From the NCBI GenBank assembly GCA_911728435.2, contig OU452210.1, positions 6,448,001-6,512,000 on the forward strand: a DNA stretch of 64,000 bases, written 5' to 3'. The notes beneath the pieces are model-generated. The model was not told the DNA's origin. It saw only the letters and a list, made by a program, of their open reading frames with translations, and searched no databases. The DNA is from Apoderus coryli (lineage: Eukaryota; Arthropoda; Insecta; Coleoptera; Attelabidae). Position 1 is the first letter of the stretch. Every line of letters starts with the position of its first letter. The translations under genes and the position numbers were made by a program. Positions 10,801 to 22,500 of the stretch are shown here, piece after piece.

Positions 10801-13280
10801 AGAGTTTAGTAGATGAACTTTAAAAGTTACGAAAATAAAATAAGGGGTACTTTTAAAAACTATTTCTGCCGCACAAGCACGATTGAAACGATTGCTCATC
10901 GGACTACGTATATTCCCGACCGATTTTTCATGTTCCTTTAAGCAGATTGAGACTTTTCTCCAATAATACTCTTTTCCAGATGAGCAGGGCATGAGCACCT
11001 TATACACATCAGACTATATATATATATATATAAACACTATTTGAGCAACTAGGTGATTTATATCTTCCTATAGATATTGTTTTCTGTCTAAAACTTATTA
11101 ACATTAATTTTATTCTAATATGTGAATTAATAAGTCACCATTTTCTCGTAGCGTCCAAAGGATGACACTATAAAAAGGCGAAACATCGGCGAAAGGATAA
11201 TTGTGCAACCTAAAACCAACGAAATTGAACAGTCTTGAAATTGAGAGTGTTTGCTGCTTTGAATCAATAAATCAAAAGGTACCTAAAACTATCATATTTC
11301 TTCTGATAAAAAAAATCGTTTTTTGTAAAATTTTAGGACTCATTTGCTACTTACTCCGGAAATAGAAATATTAGTCCCAAAAGCACTTATTTTAGGAACT
11401 TGTTACAAAAATAGCTATTTAACTACATTTGTTTAAAAAAAATTAAATAGCAATGCGAGGAGTCAAAAGGTATTCCATAAATTAAGTATAAATACTAAAA
11501 TATTGGCTAAAGGATAATGCACCTGCTGGACATGTCAGTGAGAATTTTTTTGATTAAAAAACGTAAATTTGAAGAGATCTGGATCGTTTTGGTTTAGTTC
11601 ACATTGACAAGATATTTAAAATAAAAAAAAACAAAATTCTGTCCAAAATGATTATTAAAAAGTTAAATCGATTTTTTTTCTATATTTAAATATTTACAAA
11701 CAGCGACTATTATAGTATTAATAACAGGTTTAAAAACACCATTGACCTACACGTTTGCGAGTTGTGTAATTTTACCGCCTTTAAGGGAAACCAACTCCAT
11801 CTAATAAAATAGTGGTTTTATTAAGTTCGGAAGTAACAGTCGAAATCGAAACAAAATACAAAGCATTGTATGGAATAAGGTTGAAGGTTATATGAGACAT
11901 ATTTATATATTAATATTCAGAAGATGTATATTAATATTCAGATATTGTTAAATTTTGTAAGATTGGAGTTGACGATTCCAGCTTTGATAGAAGATAAAGA
12001 CTGATGTACGACATATGACAAAACAAATTAAAATAACCAAAATGTCCCTGTTAGTAACTCTAAACCATATTCTTAGAAGCATGATATATTTCCACGTTCC
12101 GTGTTTCTGGGTTCATTAGTAGAATTCCGTTTTAAGGTTTCTGCAACATGAATAGTTCGCATAATTACATTGTACATATCAGATTGTATCGCACGCTACT
12201 GACAAGTTGGCTAAGGGAAAGTCGCCTTAAGAAGTAGAAGATAGTTATGTGCATTACTAGGCATACCAGCCATACATGTTCCAGGAATGAAATTAGTCTA
12301 CGAACTAAATATTCATAAAGAGAAGAAAAGCTATGAATCATAGACTCTATATATCTCACTTTCGATATCACGCTCAATAAAATTATTTATTTTAATTAAA
12401 AATGTATTTATTTATTTTTGGAACAATAATATACATTTTATTTTTTATATTTTTATTTAAAGAATGATGGTACTTATAAATTGATATAAGTACTTAATAA
12501 AATAGTAGGAATCTGTTTTGAACTAATTTAATCGTTTCTAAAGGTGTGGAAACAGATGGCTCTATTTGAATCATTTTTTAGTTGAAAACACTCTAAAAGA
12601 TTCTTTCATCTTAAAATGACACGATCAGAGTTCAGTGTATAATTAAAATAGTTTATGCTACAATAAATTGTTACATAAATTCACCATTATTAGTTTTATA
12701 GTATGTTTATATGTTCTAGTATTAAGGAAAATTACATCAGATTCATGTAAGTACCCAATGTTAATATAGTTAGGTAATTTTCACTTTAGAGTATTATTCC
12801 ATCTGGTAATTTCTTTATTTCTTAAATATATGTAAACGATTAAACTAAATTTTTAAAAAGTATTTCATTCTCCATTAAAATTTTATATCGTGTCATATGT
12901 TTTAATGATTTGAAATATCAATATGTGAAAATGATGTCATACATAATCAACACAAAAAAGTTGGTGTCCATTTTTAAAGTAGAAATATATTGAAGCACTT
13001 CGGAGAAACATCTAGTAACACTTTATGGAATATGCAATGACTCTTGGCAAAAGTACCAAGCGGACGTCTCTGGGGACATAAAAAATATGAACATAATACT
13101 TCTTAGCAAAGCCGTGAAAGACAAAAGATGTCGTTTACATGTCTTGATAAATATTTTTAGAAATTTGATTAATTTAAAACTATTTCGACTACTGTGTTCT
13201 TACCTCCCTCGAAGTATTCACTAGTTTTTAATTTATCATAACTCTCACTTAATACACATACTCCAGTAATAACATTCGAA
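7853..13280. other. Long intergenic stretch, no gene supported
   Basis: The longest frame (8936-9328, minus, 130 codons from a TTG start) shows no recognisable motif and sits in low-complexity AT-rich DNA. Short local features are an (TA)n run near 11019-11033, a 20-bp tandem duplication containing TATTAATATTCAGA at 11907-11941, and a 12-bp-arm palindrome at 10768-10796. None supports a gene. Confidence 0.5.
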
Positions 13281-13284
13281 TACA

Positions 13285-13500
13285 TTTCGTTGTGAATCTG
13301 CCACTGAGCTGAGAATGATTTTTGATTCTAAATTCACATTTGTGGAACATATCCATAACACTGTACTTGTGTTTAGAATTTGTAGAGGATTTAAAAATAT
13401 AGATACTCTTAAAGGACTGTACTTCTCTTATATGCGCTCCAAGCTGGATCATTAATATGGTATCCTTGTTATATAACACTGCAGGTTTATGAAACATCTG
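13285..13500 (+). pseudogene. LINE reverse transcriptase C-terminal fragment
   Basis: The plus strand reads a block resembling the region downstream of the catalytic core in jockey-like non-LTR reverse transcriptases: a DSKFTFVEHI segment, then RICRGFKNIDTLKGLYFSY and RSKLDH. These match the usual order 'GV.FD.KL.F..HI', 'FK....L..LY..LVRS.LEY'. A stop codon interrupts it after LDH. No catalytic core lies upstream, so it is a 5'-truncated relic. Confidence 0.6.
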
Positions 13501-13689
13501 TTGTACTGACTACATTAATGACAGATACCAAGCTTAGAGTTGAAAAGAAAATTATATTCTCTGCGAATTCTATATTCGATATAACCTAAAATGCCACATT
13601 ATTCTTCTTTTTCCATATATTCACATGCATCATTCACGCCTTAAATCTATCAATTAATTTGTTTATACATTCATCAAAAATGTTGAATT

Positions 13690-14450
13690 TTTCGTCGAAA
13701 AATACGCCGAAACTGCTTTCCTTCACTTCTTCGTCGCTCGTAAAGTTCTAACTACGGAGTTTCTTTTTCTTTCATTTTTCGAAAAATAATCGCTCGGGGT
13801 CATCTCTGGACTGTAGGGTGGGTGATTTATAATAACGAAGCCCACTTTGTGCAGCCAGCGCAACCCGACTCTTCTGTACTGAAGCATTGTCGTATAGGAC
13901 CAAGACACATTTGGCCAATTTTCCTATATTATTCTCGTATTGCTTCTTCTAAGTATTCTAAAATTCAAGCGTAGTATTCTCAAGTTATAGAAACACCTTT
14001 ATCTCTATAATCAATCAATAGGATCCCTTCTGAGTTCAAAAGATGGTCGCCATGAGTTTTCCAAATGACCGTGTGACCTAAAACTTGTTGGGTGGTTCTG
14101 TGCGTTTATATGCTATTGCATGGCGCTCTGCTTGGACTCAGGTTCATAATGATAAACCCAAGTTTCGCCTCCGGTAACAATCCAAGTCAACACACCATCC
14201 TTTTCTTCAATACAGAGGTCCAAAAAAGCATGAGAACATTAGACGCACTGCTGTCGTTTTTGCGGTGGCGTGAGGAATCTCAGAACCCACTAACCTTTGT
14301 CATGCGAAGCTGATCATTCCGAATTTTAAAAATCGTTGTATTGGATAATTCAACTATTTATACAACTTGTTTCTTCCTCAGCCCAGCATCGTCTAGTATA
14401 ATTTTTTAAATTTTTCAACAAGTGCCGAAGCGGCCGTCCCAGCCCCCTTG
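13690..14450 (-). pseudogene. Dead mariner-family transposase
   Basis: Minus-strand frames give, in order, DQLRMTKVSG (near 14310), GGETWVYHYEPESKQSAMQ (near 14140-14190), KGVSIT.EYYA, LVLYDNASVQKSRV (near 13890) and HPPYSPEMTPSDYF (near 13800-13840). This is the order of mariner transposases, which cut and paste DNA between TA dinucleotides using a DD34D catalytic triad. The first catalytic aspartate (normally D-E-T-W) has become glycine (GGETW), and several frameshifts and stops are present, so it is inactive. The aspartates in YDN and PSDY remain. I did not locate the terminal inverted repeats with confidence. Confidence 0.85.
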
Positions 14451-15011
14451 AGTGATTGACTACTATGCTTAAAAAGCCCATGGGCAAGATTCCCCTGACA
14501 TCTCTTCGATAATGGTTTAAACAGGCTTTCCTTGCTTAGTCAGGAACTTAAGGCGTGGTGTTCGATTGAGTTGCTTGATCGACGATAGTTCAAAGATTAA
14601 TCAGCCGAATAAGAAAAAACTAATAATGACTCATAGATCCTTCCGCGACTAAAAATATCCCAACCACTAACTTCCATCCCCACCATTGCGCGGAATTAAA
14701 AACACCCCCTGGTAATTTATTATTTTTTTGTAGGATTAAATATTGACTGTGCGGTGTGAATTTGAAAAATGTATGACTTATGACTAAGAGCATAATTTAA
14801 AAATTAGCTCCTCTATATTTAAATTCTTTGACTTTTACGTAATTTGACCATAGATATATCCTATATCCTTATAAACGATCCAGATTCGACATTTACTTTA
14901 ATTATATTTTTTAAGATTTAAAAGACTAATCCAGACTCAACGGTGGAATCGATTGTTAATATAAAAAATATAATTTTTACAAAATAATCCATACTAGTGT
15001 GGAGTGAGTAA

Positions 15012-15644
15012 TATATGAATAAAAAGTCGTCTACTCCACAATACGTAAGTACTTCTTATAATAATTAAATTATCAATAAACCATACAAGTTTCGAGATTG
15101 GTAAATCTCATCATCATTGGTGATATTATATTCAGAAAATCATTGGACAGTGAACATATATGTTCCTAATCGTTTATAAATTATCTAAGTCACACTGTGG
15201 AAGAAAAGGTAAGATTTTTTTTATTAACTAATTTAACAAAAATTAAAACATTAAAAATTAATAGATGTCAACCGACGCATCAATTATTCAACTTTGTGCG
15301 CTTTTTACGCATAATAATGCGCAAATCTGTTGAAGAAATATAATTTAAATTACAATCGAATTCTGATCAACTACCATGCGGCGGTTATAAGACGATAGAT
15401 ATTATCTTCTTTAATTTTTGTTAAATAAGTTAATAAAAAAAATTCTCCTCTTTTCTTCCACAGTGTAACTTTCATTTATATAACAATTAGGAACATATTT
15501 ATGTTCACTGTCCAATGATTATCTGAATAATTGTGATGTCACCACTGATGATGAGATTAACCAATCTTGAAACATGTATGGTTTATTGATAATTTAATTA
15601 TATAAAGTACGTATTGTGGAGTAGACGACTTTTTATTCACATAA
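15012..15644. mobile_element. Foldback (long terminal inverted repeat) DNA element
   Basis: The outer ends TGAATAAAAAGTCGTCTACT (from 15016) and its complement (to about 15640) start two arms of roughly 200 bp. The arms contain matching blocks in mirror order: TCCACAATACGTA, AATTATCAATAAACCATACA, GAACATA.ATGTTC and CACACTGTGGAAGAAAA (ends near 15205 and 15455). About 200 bp of unrelated sequence separates them, and no transposase is encoded. This is the structure of a non-autonomous foldback element or long-TIR MITE. A clear target-site duplication is not visible. Confidence 0.85.
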
Positions 15645-17519
15645 AATATAAGTTATTGTAGATATTTTAAAGTATATTAAGAGGCATTGAAATATGTCTA
15701 TGTTTAAGTATTTTGTCGCAATACCAAAGAAATGTATGCTTTTTATGTGGTTCACCCGGTATTAAATTTCTCTTGCCAAAAATCAGGATGAAAGAAAATG
15801 GAGTTATTCGTAGCGGAATAAAACTTAATAATTCCTTTCAAATATTTAATTTTAATGAAGTAGTCCATATTTATTTTTAAGATAAGACAGAATATCTAAA
15901 AACTGTTAGAGTGTAAGGCATTTCTATGGTCAACAAAATTAGGTATTTTGCTAATACGTTAGGTATATCATTAAATAAAACAGAAACAACATTTTTGTAA
16001 AAATATACCGAAATTTCCTTTACCAAATCAACATTATCGATCATGAGTAAGAAATTCTTAACAGAGTCACCAACAAAACTTCTAGAAATAAATATTACTT
16101 AGTTATGAGAGAAAATTTGCTTGTCTGTGGTCTTTGGTATTATTTAAATATTATAATTATTAATTAAAAGTTAAGCTTGATACATAATGTGACAAGATGT
16201 CGCCATACAAATTTCATTGTTATTAAAAATAATTAGTAAGTACCTATATACGATATGGAATAAAACTATAATGCCTTTAGTCACTATTGTAATAGTTTAA
16301 AACATTTAAACAAAATATATCTCCCTAGCTGTATGATATTTGAGCATTTACCATATAAGAGTATGAACAATATATGTGTGATGTCAGCAATAATTAAGTG
16401 CAACCTAAAAAAGCGTCAGGTAGTACCATCTGTGGAACAATGGTACAAGTAACATAACCACAGTACTGTAGTACCTGTATTTCTCTCAACATGACGTCAC
16501 AACTTATTTCGCTTTATTTATATCGGGTGGGGAACTGAGCACTTACCTGTAACAGGTAAATCAACATTTTGCTTATAACAAAGTGTAACAAAACAAGTTG
16601 GTGTGATAAGTTTCTAAAAATATTTCACCACAAAGGGAGCCATAACTATTGTAAGTAATTCACTTTTATTCATATTTAATCATTCTATATTTATTATTTG
16701 CTACCTGTGTTTATTGAATCTGAATCATCGATTGCATTTTATATAGGATACATATACCTAATAGTGTATTGTTAAGTGGCAACACGAGTGAAAGAAGTAG
16801 GTTGGTCCGTAATATTTAGTAGTATTTCCACCCATTTAGGGTATATTTATGTATGTGTATACAATTAAATTCATTTAAAAAAATAGGGTTCTAATGTTCC
16901 TAATACATCTAAGTAATTAGATATATAATAATTTTACGTGTGAACAACAATCATAATGTATAGATTATTATCTCTGCATAAAATTTGTTAATGAACATGT
17001 CAGATGTCAGTTATACGTACTTATTTGTTTTATTTTATGGAACTACGTATAGTTAAAAACCTTGAATAATATTCGAGAAGACACAAAAAGTTCTGAAAGA
17101 TTTTTTTAATATACCTATTAGAATGTATTCTGTGAATTTTGTAATTTTATTTGTAATGTAAATTTACAATTATTAGTCTCATTGTTTATGAATAGATAGA
17201 TGTCACTGGTCTTTCCAATAGACGTATTTTCGCAAGTACACATTTTAATTTCCGATTTGGTATAGTTATATCGTCAATAATATCTACATCGTTTTAACTT
17301 CGCATTTTGTTTTTCTCGTATCACGACATAAATAATATTAATCGCTTAAGGTAAATTAAAAGATAAATACTGTATAAATAAGATCTTCTTATATCAGTAA
17401 ATTAACCTATTTTGAAAATTTTAAACAGAAATACAATAAATACAGGTACTTACAAATAATTAAGTATGTACTATATAAACAAAATTATTCTAAAATATTT
17501 TTTCTTGATTTTTCTATAG
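15645..17519 (+). promoter_or_regulatory. Upstream region of the LRR gene with candidate 5' exon
   Basis: The coding exon of the LRR gene opens just after a good 3' splice site (polypyrimidine run and TAG ending at 17519), so an upstream non-coding exon is expected. A strong donor, GTAAGT, at 16651-16656 follows a less AT-rich segment (about 16500-16650) and is the best candidate for the end of that exon. The implied intron would be about 870 bp. The transcription start is not determined; the region near 16515 (TTTATATC) could be a TATA-like element, but this is a guess. Confidence 0.4.
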
Positions 17520-17527
17520 GTCTTCAA

Positions 17528-19573
17528 ATGAGACGTTGGTTCCATATTTTCGCCATATTGGCGGTGAGTACCGCCATTCCTCTGGAATCACAATCAAACA
17601 ATTGTATCGCCAACTGTAAATGTAAGGAAAATTACCAGAATATTCTACAAATTTTGGAATGCAGCAAAGTCTTAACAATAGACAACTCAACTTTCTCTGG
17701 ATTTGACAAAAATATCATCTCCGTTATAAGTATATCTAATGTCATCATTGAAAATATAAAAGAAGGTGCCTTCAAAGGATTTCATGTATTAGAGGATGTA
17801 GTCATTGATAAGTGTGAGATTGGCTCCATTGAAAGTAAGGCGTTTGATCCAATTAGAAAAGTGAAATTTTCTAATTGTGGATTTGAAGACAGTCCTGACC
17901 TGTATTCTGAAAAGATTGAAGAACTACACTTTGGTAATTGTAAATTAGATCGAATTCCAGAGTTAGACCACTTGTTTTCTTTAACATTCTTAAATCTATC
18001 CGGGAATTATATTAGAGATATCGATATAACTACTTTTGCTGACTTGTTTGATCTGGAGGAATTAATTCTGTCTAATAACGAGATAGTTAAGTTGCCTGCA
18101 AATTTGTTTGTTAATAATGAAGAATTAAATAGTTTGTATTTGGATAATAACCCTCTTAAACATTTCTACCTAAATATATCTAACAATTTAGAAACTTTAT
18201 CTCTAAAAAATTGTTTGCTAACTACCTTTGACGAACGCTCAACCATCCGACTGCATATGCTAAATGAATTAAACTTGAGTCACAATAACATTTCACATAT
18301 TTCAGGCACTGATTTTGCACATATGAGCCAGCTATCTATTCTTGATTTATCTAATAACAGTCTTACAAAGTTAGAAGATGACGTTTTTAAGGGCAATAGC
18401 GAATTACAAAAAGTCATTCTCGATGGTAATAAATTTAAAATACTTCCGAACTTTACCTTACAAAATGAGGAGGTGTTTAAAATTTATACCTTCTCTTGCA
18501 ACGAATGTGGATTAAAAACTTTAAATAAGAATACTTTCAAAAATATGGCTGCTGTAATTAATTTACAGTTGTCTCACAATAACTTTACGACCGCTGAAAA
18601 CATGTTTGATTATATTAAAAGCTTAAAAATGTTAGACATATCTTACAATAATATTGCTGTAATCGGACCTAAAAGCTTTTCAAATAACAGAAATTTAGAA
18701 AATCTCAACTTGGCCGGAAATCCTCTTTTGGCATTAAATCCTGATATATTTGCTAACAACCATGTACTGAAACGACTCGACGCTAGCAGTACAAAATTAT
18801 ACAAATTATGGTCCAGTAACAGCACAAAGCTCGAGGCGTTGAAAAATCTTGTCGTTGCGAATAATCAATTAACTACACTGTCTGTAGAAGACTTCAATAT
18901 TGTTCCAAATCTTCAAGCTATCGATTTACATAATAATCCCCTACAATTTGATGAATCTTTCTGTAAGGTTATTAATTGGTTAGAAAGATTATCCGTTTTC
19001 CCATTTGAATATTCCGAAGCACTTGAAGAGTTAGAGGAAAGTTTCGATAGCAACGCTTTCAGCTTCAGCTCTTGGAGTGAGTTCCACGACAAAAAATGTC
19101 CAGAACAATTTAATGACATTGACGAATTTGATGACGATAACAAAATTGAAGTTAGTACATCTAAAAAAACAGACACAACCTTTATTACTCCTGACTACAA
19201 CTACGATGACTACAATTACGATGACTATGACAATGAAGACAAAATTACAGCAGAAGTTGTAGAAGACGAAAATATTAATTTAGCTAGAGCCTCCTACATA
19301 CTATCAGTGACATCAGTATTTGTTCTCACAGCACTTGTTGTTCTTACATTCGCAGTAACTATAACATTATGTATTCTAAGACGAAATAATAACTTCAGTA
19401 TGCATCGGGCTAATTTACCACGTCTTAGAATACCTTTATGGGAAACTACCCCATCCCAAAAGAAGCACAGTGGATCAATCTATAGACCTTTATCTGAAGA
19501 CCTCTCAGGTCCAAAAACGCCTAAGCTTAGTCGTTATGAATTTAACGCGCAGCCTACAGTACATGCAACATAA
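17528..19573 (+). CDS. Leucine-rich-repeat type I membrane protein, 681 residues
   Basis: One uninterrupted coding exon. Residues 1-17 are a signal peptide (two arginines, then a hydrophobic core). Cysteines 26, 30, 32 and 45 form an LRR N-terminal cap (C-x3-C-x-C-x12-C). Roughly fifteen to eighteen LRRs follow (about 60-510), with typical L..L.LS.N.I..I units. A partial C-terminal cap region (FCKVINWLERL, later KKCPEQ) follows. Residues 556-571 are a run of Asp/Tyr/Asn (DYNYDDYNYDDYDNED) just outside the membrane. Residues 591-617 are a hydrophobic transmembrane helix, and residues 618-681 a basic, Ser/Pro-rich cytoplasmic tail. LRR ectodomains bind proteins, often in adhesion, axon guidance or innate recognition; there is no TIR or Ig domain. 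The ATG follows the splice acceptor by 8 nt and is the first in the exon. I do not recognise an orthologue, so the exact role is unknown. Confidence 0.93.
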   Translation: MRRWFHIFAILAVSTAIPLESQSNNCIANCKCKENYQNILQILECSKVLTIDNSTFSGFDKNIISVISISNVIIENIKEGAFKGFHVLEDVVIDKCEIGSIESKAFDPIRKVKFSNCGFEDSPDLYSEKIEELHFGNCKLDRIPELDHLFSLTFLNLSGNYIRDIDITTFADLFDLEELILSNNEIVKLPANLFVNNEELNSLYLDNNPLKHFYLNISNNLETLSLKNCLLTTFDERSTIRLHMLNELNLSHNNISHISGTDFAHMSQLSILDLSNNSLTKLEDDVFKGNSELQKVILDGNKFKILPNFTLQNEEVFKIYTFSCNECGLKTLNKNTFKNMAAVINLQLSHNNFTTAENMFDYIKSLKMLDISYNNIAVIGPKSFSNNRNLENLNLAGNPLLALNPDIFANNHVLKRLDASSTKLYKLWSSNSTKLEALKNLVVANNQLTTLSVEDFNIVPNLQAIDLHNNPLQFDESFCKVINWLERLSVFPFEYSEALEELEESFDSNAFSFSSWSEFHDKKCPEQFNDIDEFDDDNKIEVSTSKKTDTTFITPDYNYDDYNYDDYDNEDKITAEVVEDENINLARASYILSVTSVFVLTALVVLTFAVTITLCILRRNNNFSMHRANLPRLRIPLWETTPSQKKHSGSIYRPLSEDLSGPKTPKLSRYEFNAQPTVHAT

Positions 19574-19592
19574 AAAATTTAATTTTTATTTT

Positions 19593-19598
19593 AATAAA
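19593..19598 (+). terminator. Polyadenylation signal of the LRR gene
   Basis: AATAAA lies 20 nt after the stop codon of the LRR gene. It would give an extremely short 3' UTR; later AATAAA-like sites in this AT-rich flank could also be used. Confidence 0.45.
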
Positions 19599-19599
19599 T

Positions 19600-22500
19600 T
19601 ATGTTTATTGAATTAATAATAATTATAAGTCTGTTTGTATCTGTGGTGTTTTAACATTAAGTTCTAGAAGTAAAGATTAAAATGACGTCTTCCAACGATG
19701 TATTATTGAGATATACCTAGGTATCGTTTACGCAAAAATGTGCACATACTTTGATAAGATATTTAAAAATGCAGTTAAGTTTATTACAAATGCACTTCAA
19801 TTACCAATCCAAAATTATTATAAGTGTTACTTGAGGTAATTTTGATTGAGCTTTTGACATAATAGAGTACGTATACATTGTATTTAATTATTAAAATGAT
19901 TTTAATCTATTTTAAAATATGTAAGTAATAGTTTAATTTGCCATAGTACTATTTATTAAGAGTAATTAACTGATAATATTAGTTTATATGGAAATGTAGT
20001 ATTCATCAATATGTTGTTTAGTAGAATAAACTATAAGTATAAAATTTCCGCTTTTATTTCTATATCTTATTCATACAGACATAAATTTAAATATTTGCAA
20101 ATATTACAAAATACAGTCGATGAGATAAACTATTTAAATAATAAACCTGTTTAAATGATTACATATATCGATAATCGACATTTTTGCATTAAAATATTTC
20201 TTTGGATTTAATTGTGTTCTGCGAAAAAATGTTTGCCCATATAATAAGCACTCTGTTGTCAATTGAATATTTATAATTTTAATCCTACCACCAATTGAAT
20301 ATTCACTATTCGTGGCTGGCGCCATCTTTAGTATCACACATAAACATAGTGAACTTGAAAATGAAGTTTCCTATATAAATTAGTATTTATTGATTCAAAG
20401 GTTTATCTCTAACAGGAGCTTTTACAGACCACATGTTTGAGTACATATTATTATAATAATCGTCGCAGAATCATACGAATTTTCATACATTTTATTCTGC
20501 GCTTATCTTAAACTAAAACACGTTGTACCACTTTACCAAAACACTTTTTTTATTATCGCCGCGCGTTTCGCTAAAACTTTGGGGATTATAGGGATTAGGT
20601 ACAATCTATTTGGTAATTAATGTTTAAATTATTTTTTGGAATAGGTTGCAAGCTCGCAGGTTTCCATGTGCGTGCTTTATATATCACAGCAAGGACATTT
20701 GAAAGAATACAAAATTTTAACCAGGTGCGACCATCGATAGCACAAATTGTGTTAAGACGGAATATCTTCGAAATAACACATTGCAGTAGGATTTTCATTT
20801 TTTAACTGATATATAGAATACTGCTAGATGCATATTTATATAATTGAATCAATATTTAAAATCTTCGTTATATTTTTCTAGTTGAGGAACTTTCTACTAC
20901 TGTAGCACTAGACCCGAATTTCAACTATTCCCCTAATTTTTTTAACTGCTTTTACAACATTAATTTGCGAACAATAAAAGCGATAAATTCAATAATTGTT
21001 GACAAAGTTCTATAAAAACGTCCTTTAAACTTCTGGCATATTCATAAAATTTGAGTGATATATTAACTGGAGGAATTAAATACAGCAGCAAATAAAAACC
21101 TTTTATTAATATTCTTGGTCGTTAAAAAAAGCAAAAGTTGAATATCATAGACCAAAAATGGTACATGATTACAAACAACTGTAAGAAAATTTGTTTTCTC
21201 TAAAGGAAACATATTCTGATGTAATTCCTTAGCCATTGTACTTGTATGATGTGTATAGGTAGGTATACAAACGGCATAAGGAATGTGTTTTTAATTTAGT
21301 GCATTCGGCGTAATATTCGTTGTTTGATACTTTCAACACAAATGAAAACACTTTTTAAAGTCCCCGTATACACAACTAATTGATATTAATCCTGCTTGCA
21401 GTAGATGACCTAAGCAGGACATTGAAAATTTATTTTTGTGGGCATAATCCTGCTCAAAAGATCTTTTTTGAGACACCTAACATCACATGACTTTCTCTAA
21501 TTCCGAATGCAAAATCCTTTGAAATTTTTAAAACTAAAATAAATGATATAACGCCTATGCACCTATACCTACAGCTCACAAATAAGTTATACAGGTGTTA
21601 TAGTCAAAGGTCGATATAATATATGACTTGCCAGATCTCGAGGTTTCACTAGCCAAATCTAGGAGCCTCGCAACTTCGATGTTTGCAATAACATAGATAA
21701 AAAGTAATAAAAATACAAATTGTTTATTAATTTTGAGTATTTTAATAAGTTTTCGATTATCAGATACAGGACAAAATAAAAAATAGGTACATCCAAAGCC
21801 ATGATATTTTTTCTGAACAGGCAATATTTAATTAATTTTTGTGCACAATTAACACCCTGAAAAATTCCTAAAACATATTTCTTTCTATCATTAACTTAAT
21901 AGGTAACAAAAAATTATAGTATTTTCAGGGTTATTTAATACAATATGTACTACAACTATTACACTTTCAAAAATTCAACAAGTTTTAACCCTGTGTTTAT
22001 AACGTGTATTGTTTATAAAAATGAATACACTTTTTTTGGACTGATAAGTAATTATACATTTATGGTTTTGTTTTATTTGAACACTTAGAAAGACAAGTCT
22101 TATTAACTAAGTAGTATTTAATATAATTATATACACTGGCAAATTAATATCTACACATCTAATTTATTTCTTTAGGAGCATATTATCATAATAACTTCAT
22201 TATTTATTATAGACTTTGATTTCTTTGGTTAAAACATATTACTACAAAAATATTATTTTATTTACATAAAAACATACTGTATATTATGTATAGTTTGTTA
22301 TTTTCAATAATACAACGGACAAAAGCTCACAATATTTAATAAATATTTTAAATTATTAGATATGTTATCGGACAATGGCCAACCAGAAGAAAACAAATAC
22401 AAGCTCAAACAATCTCGAAATGTAAACTATGTTAAGAATTACTGATACAAAGATTACATACAATGAATTGAGTGTATTAAACAATTCAGATTCAAAATAA

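Noticed and set aside
18643..19262. Open frames of 60-87 codons antisense to or out of frame with the LRR gene
   Set aside because: They are shadows of the LRR coding frame, created by its biased composition.
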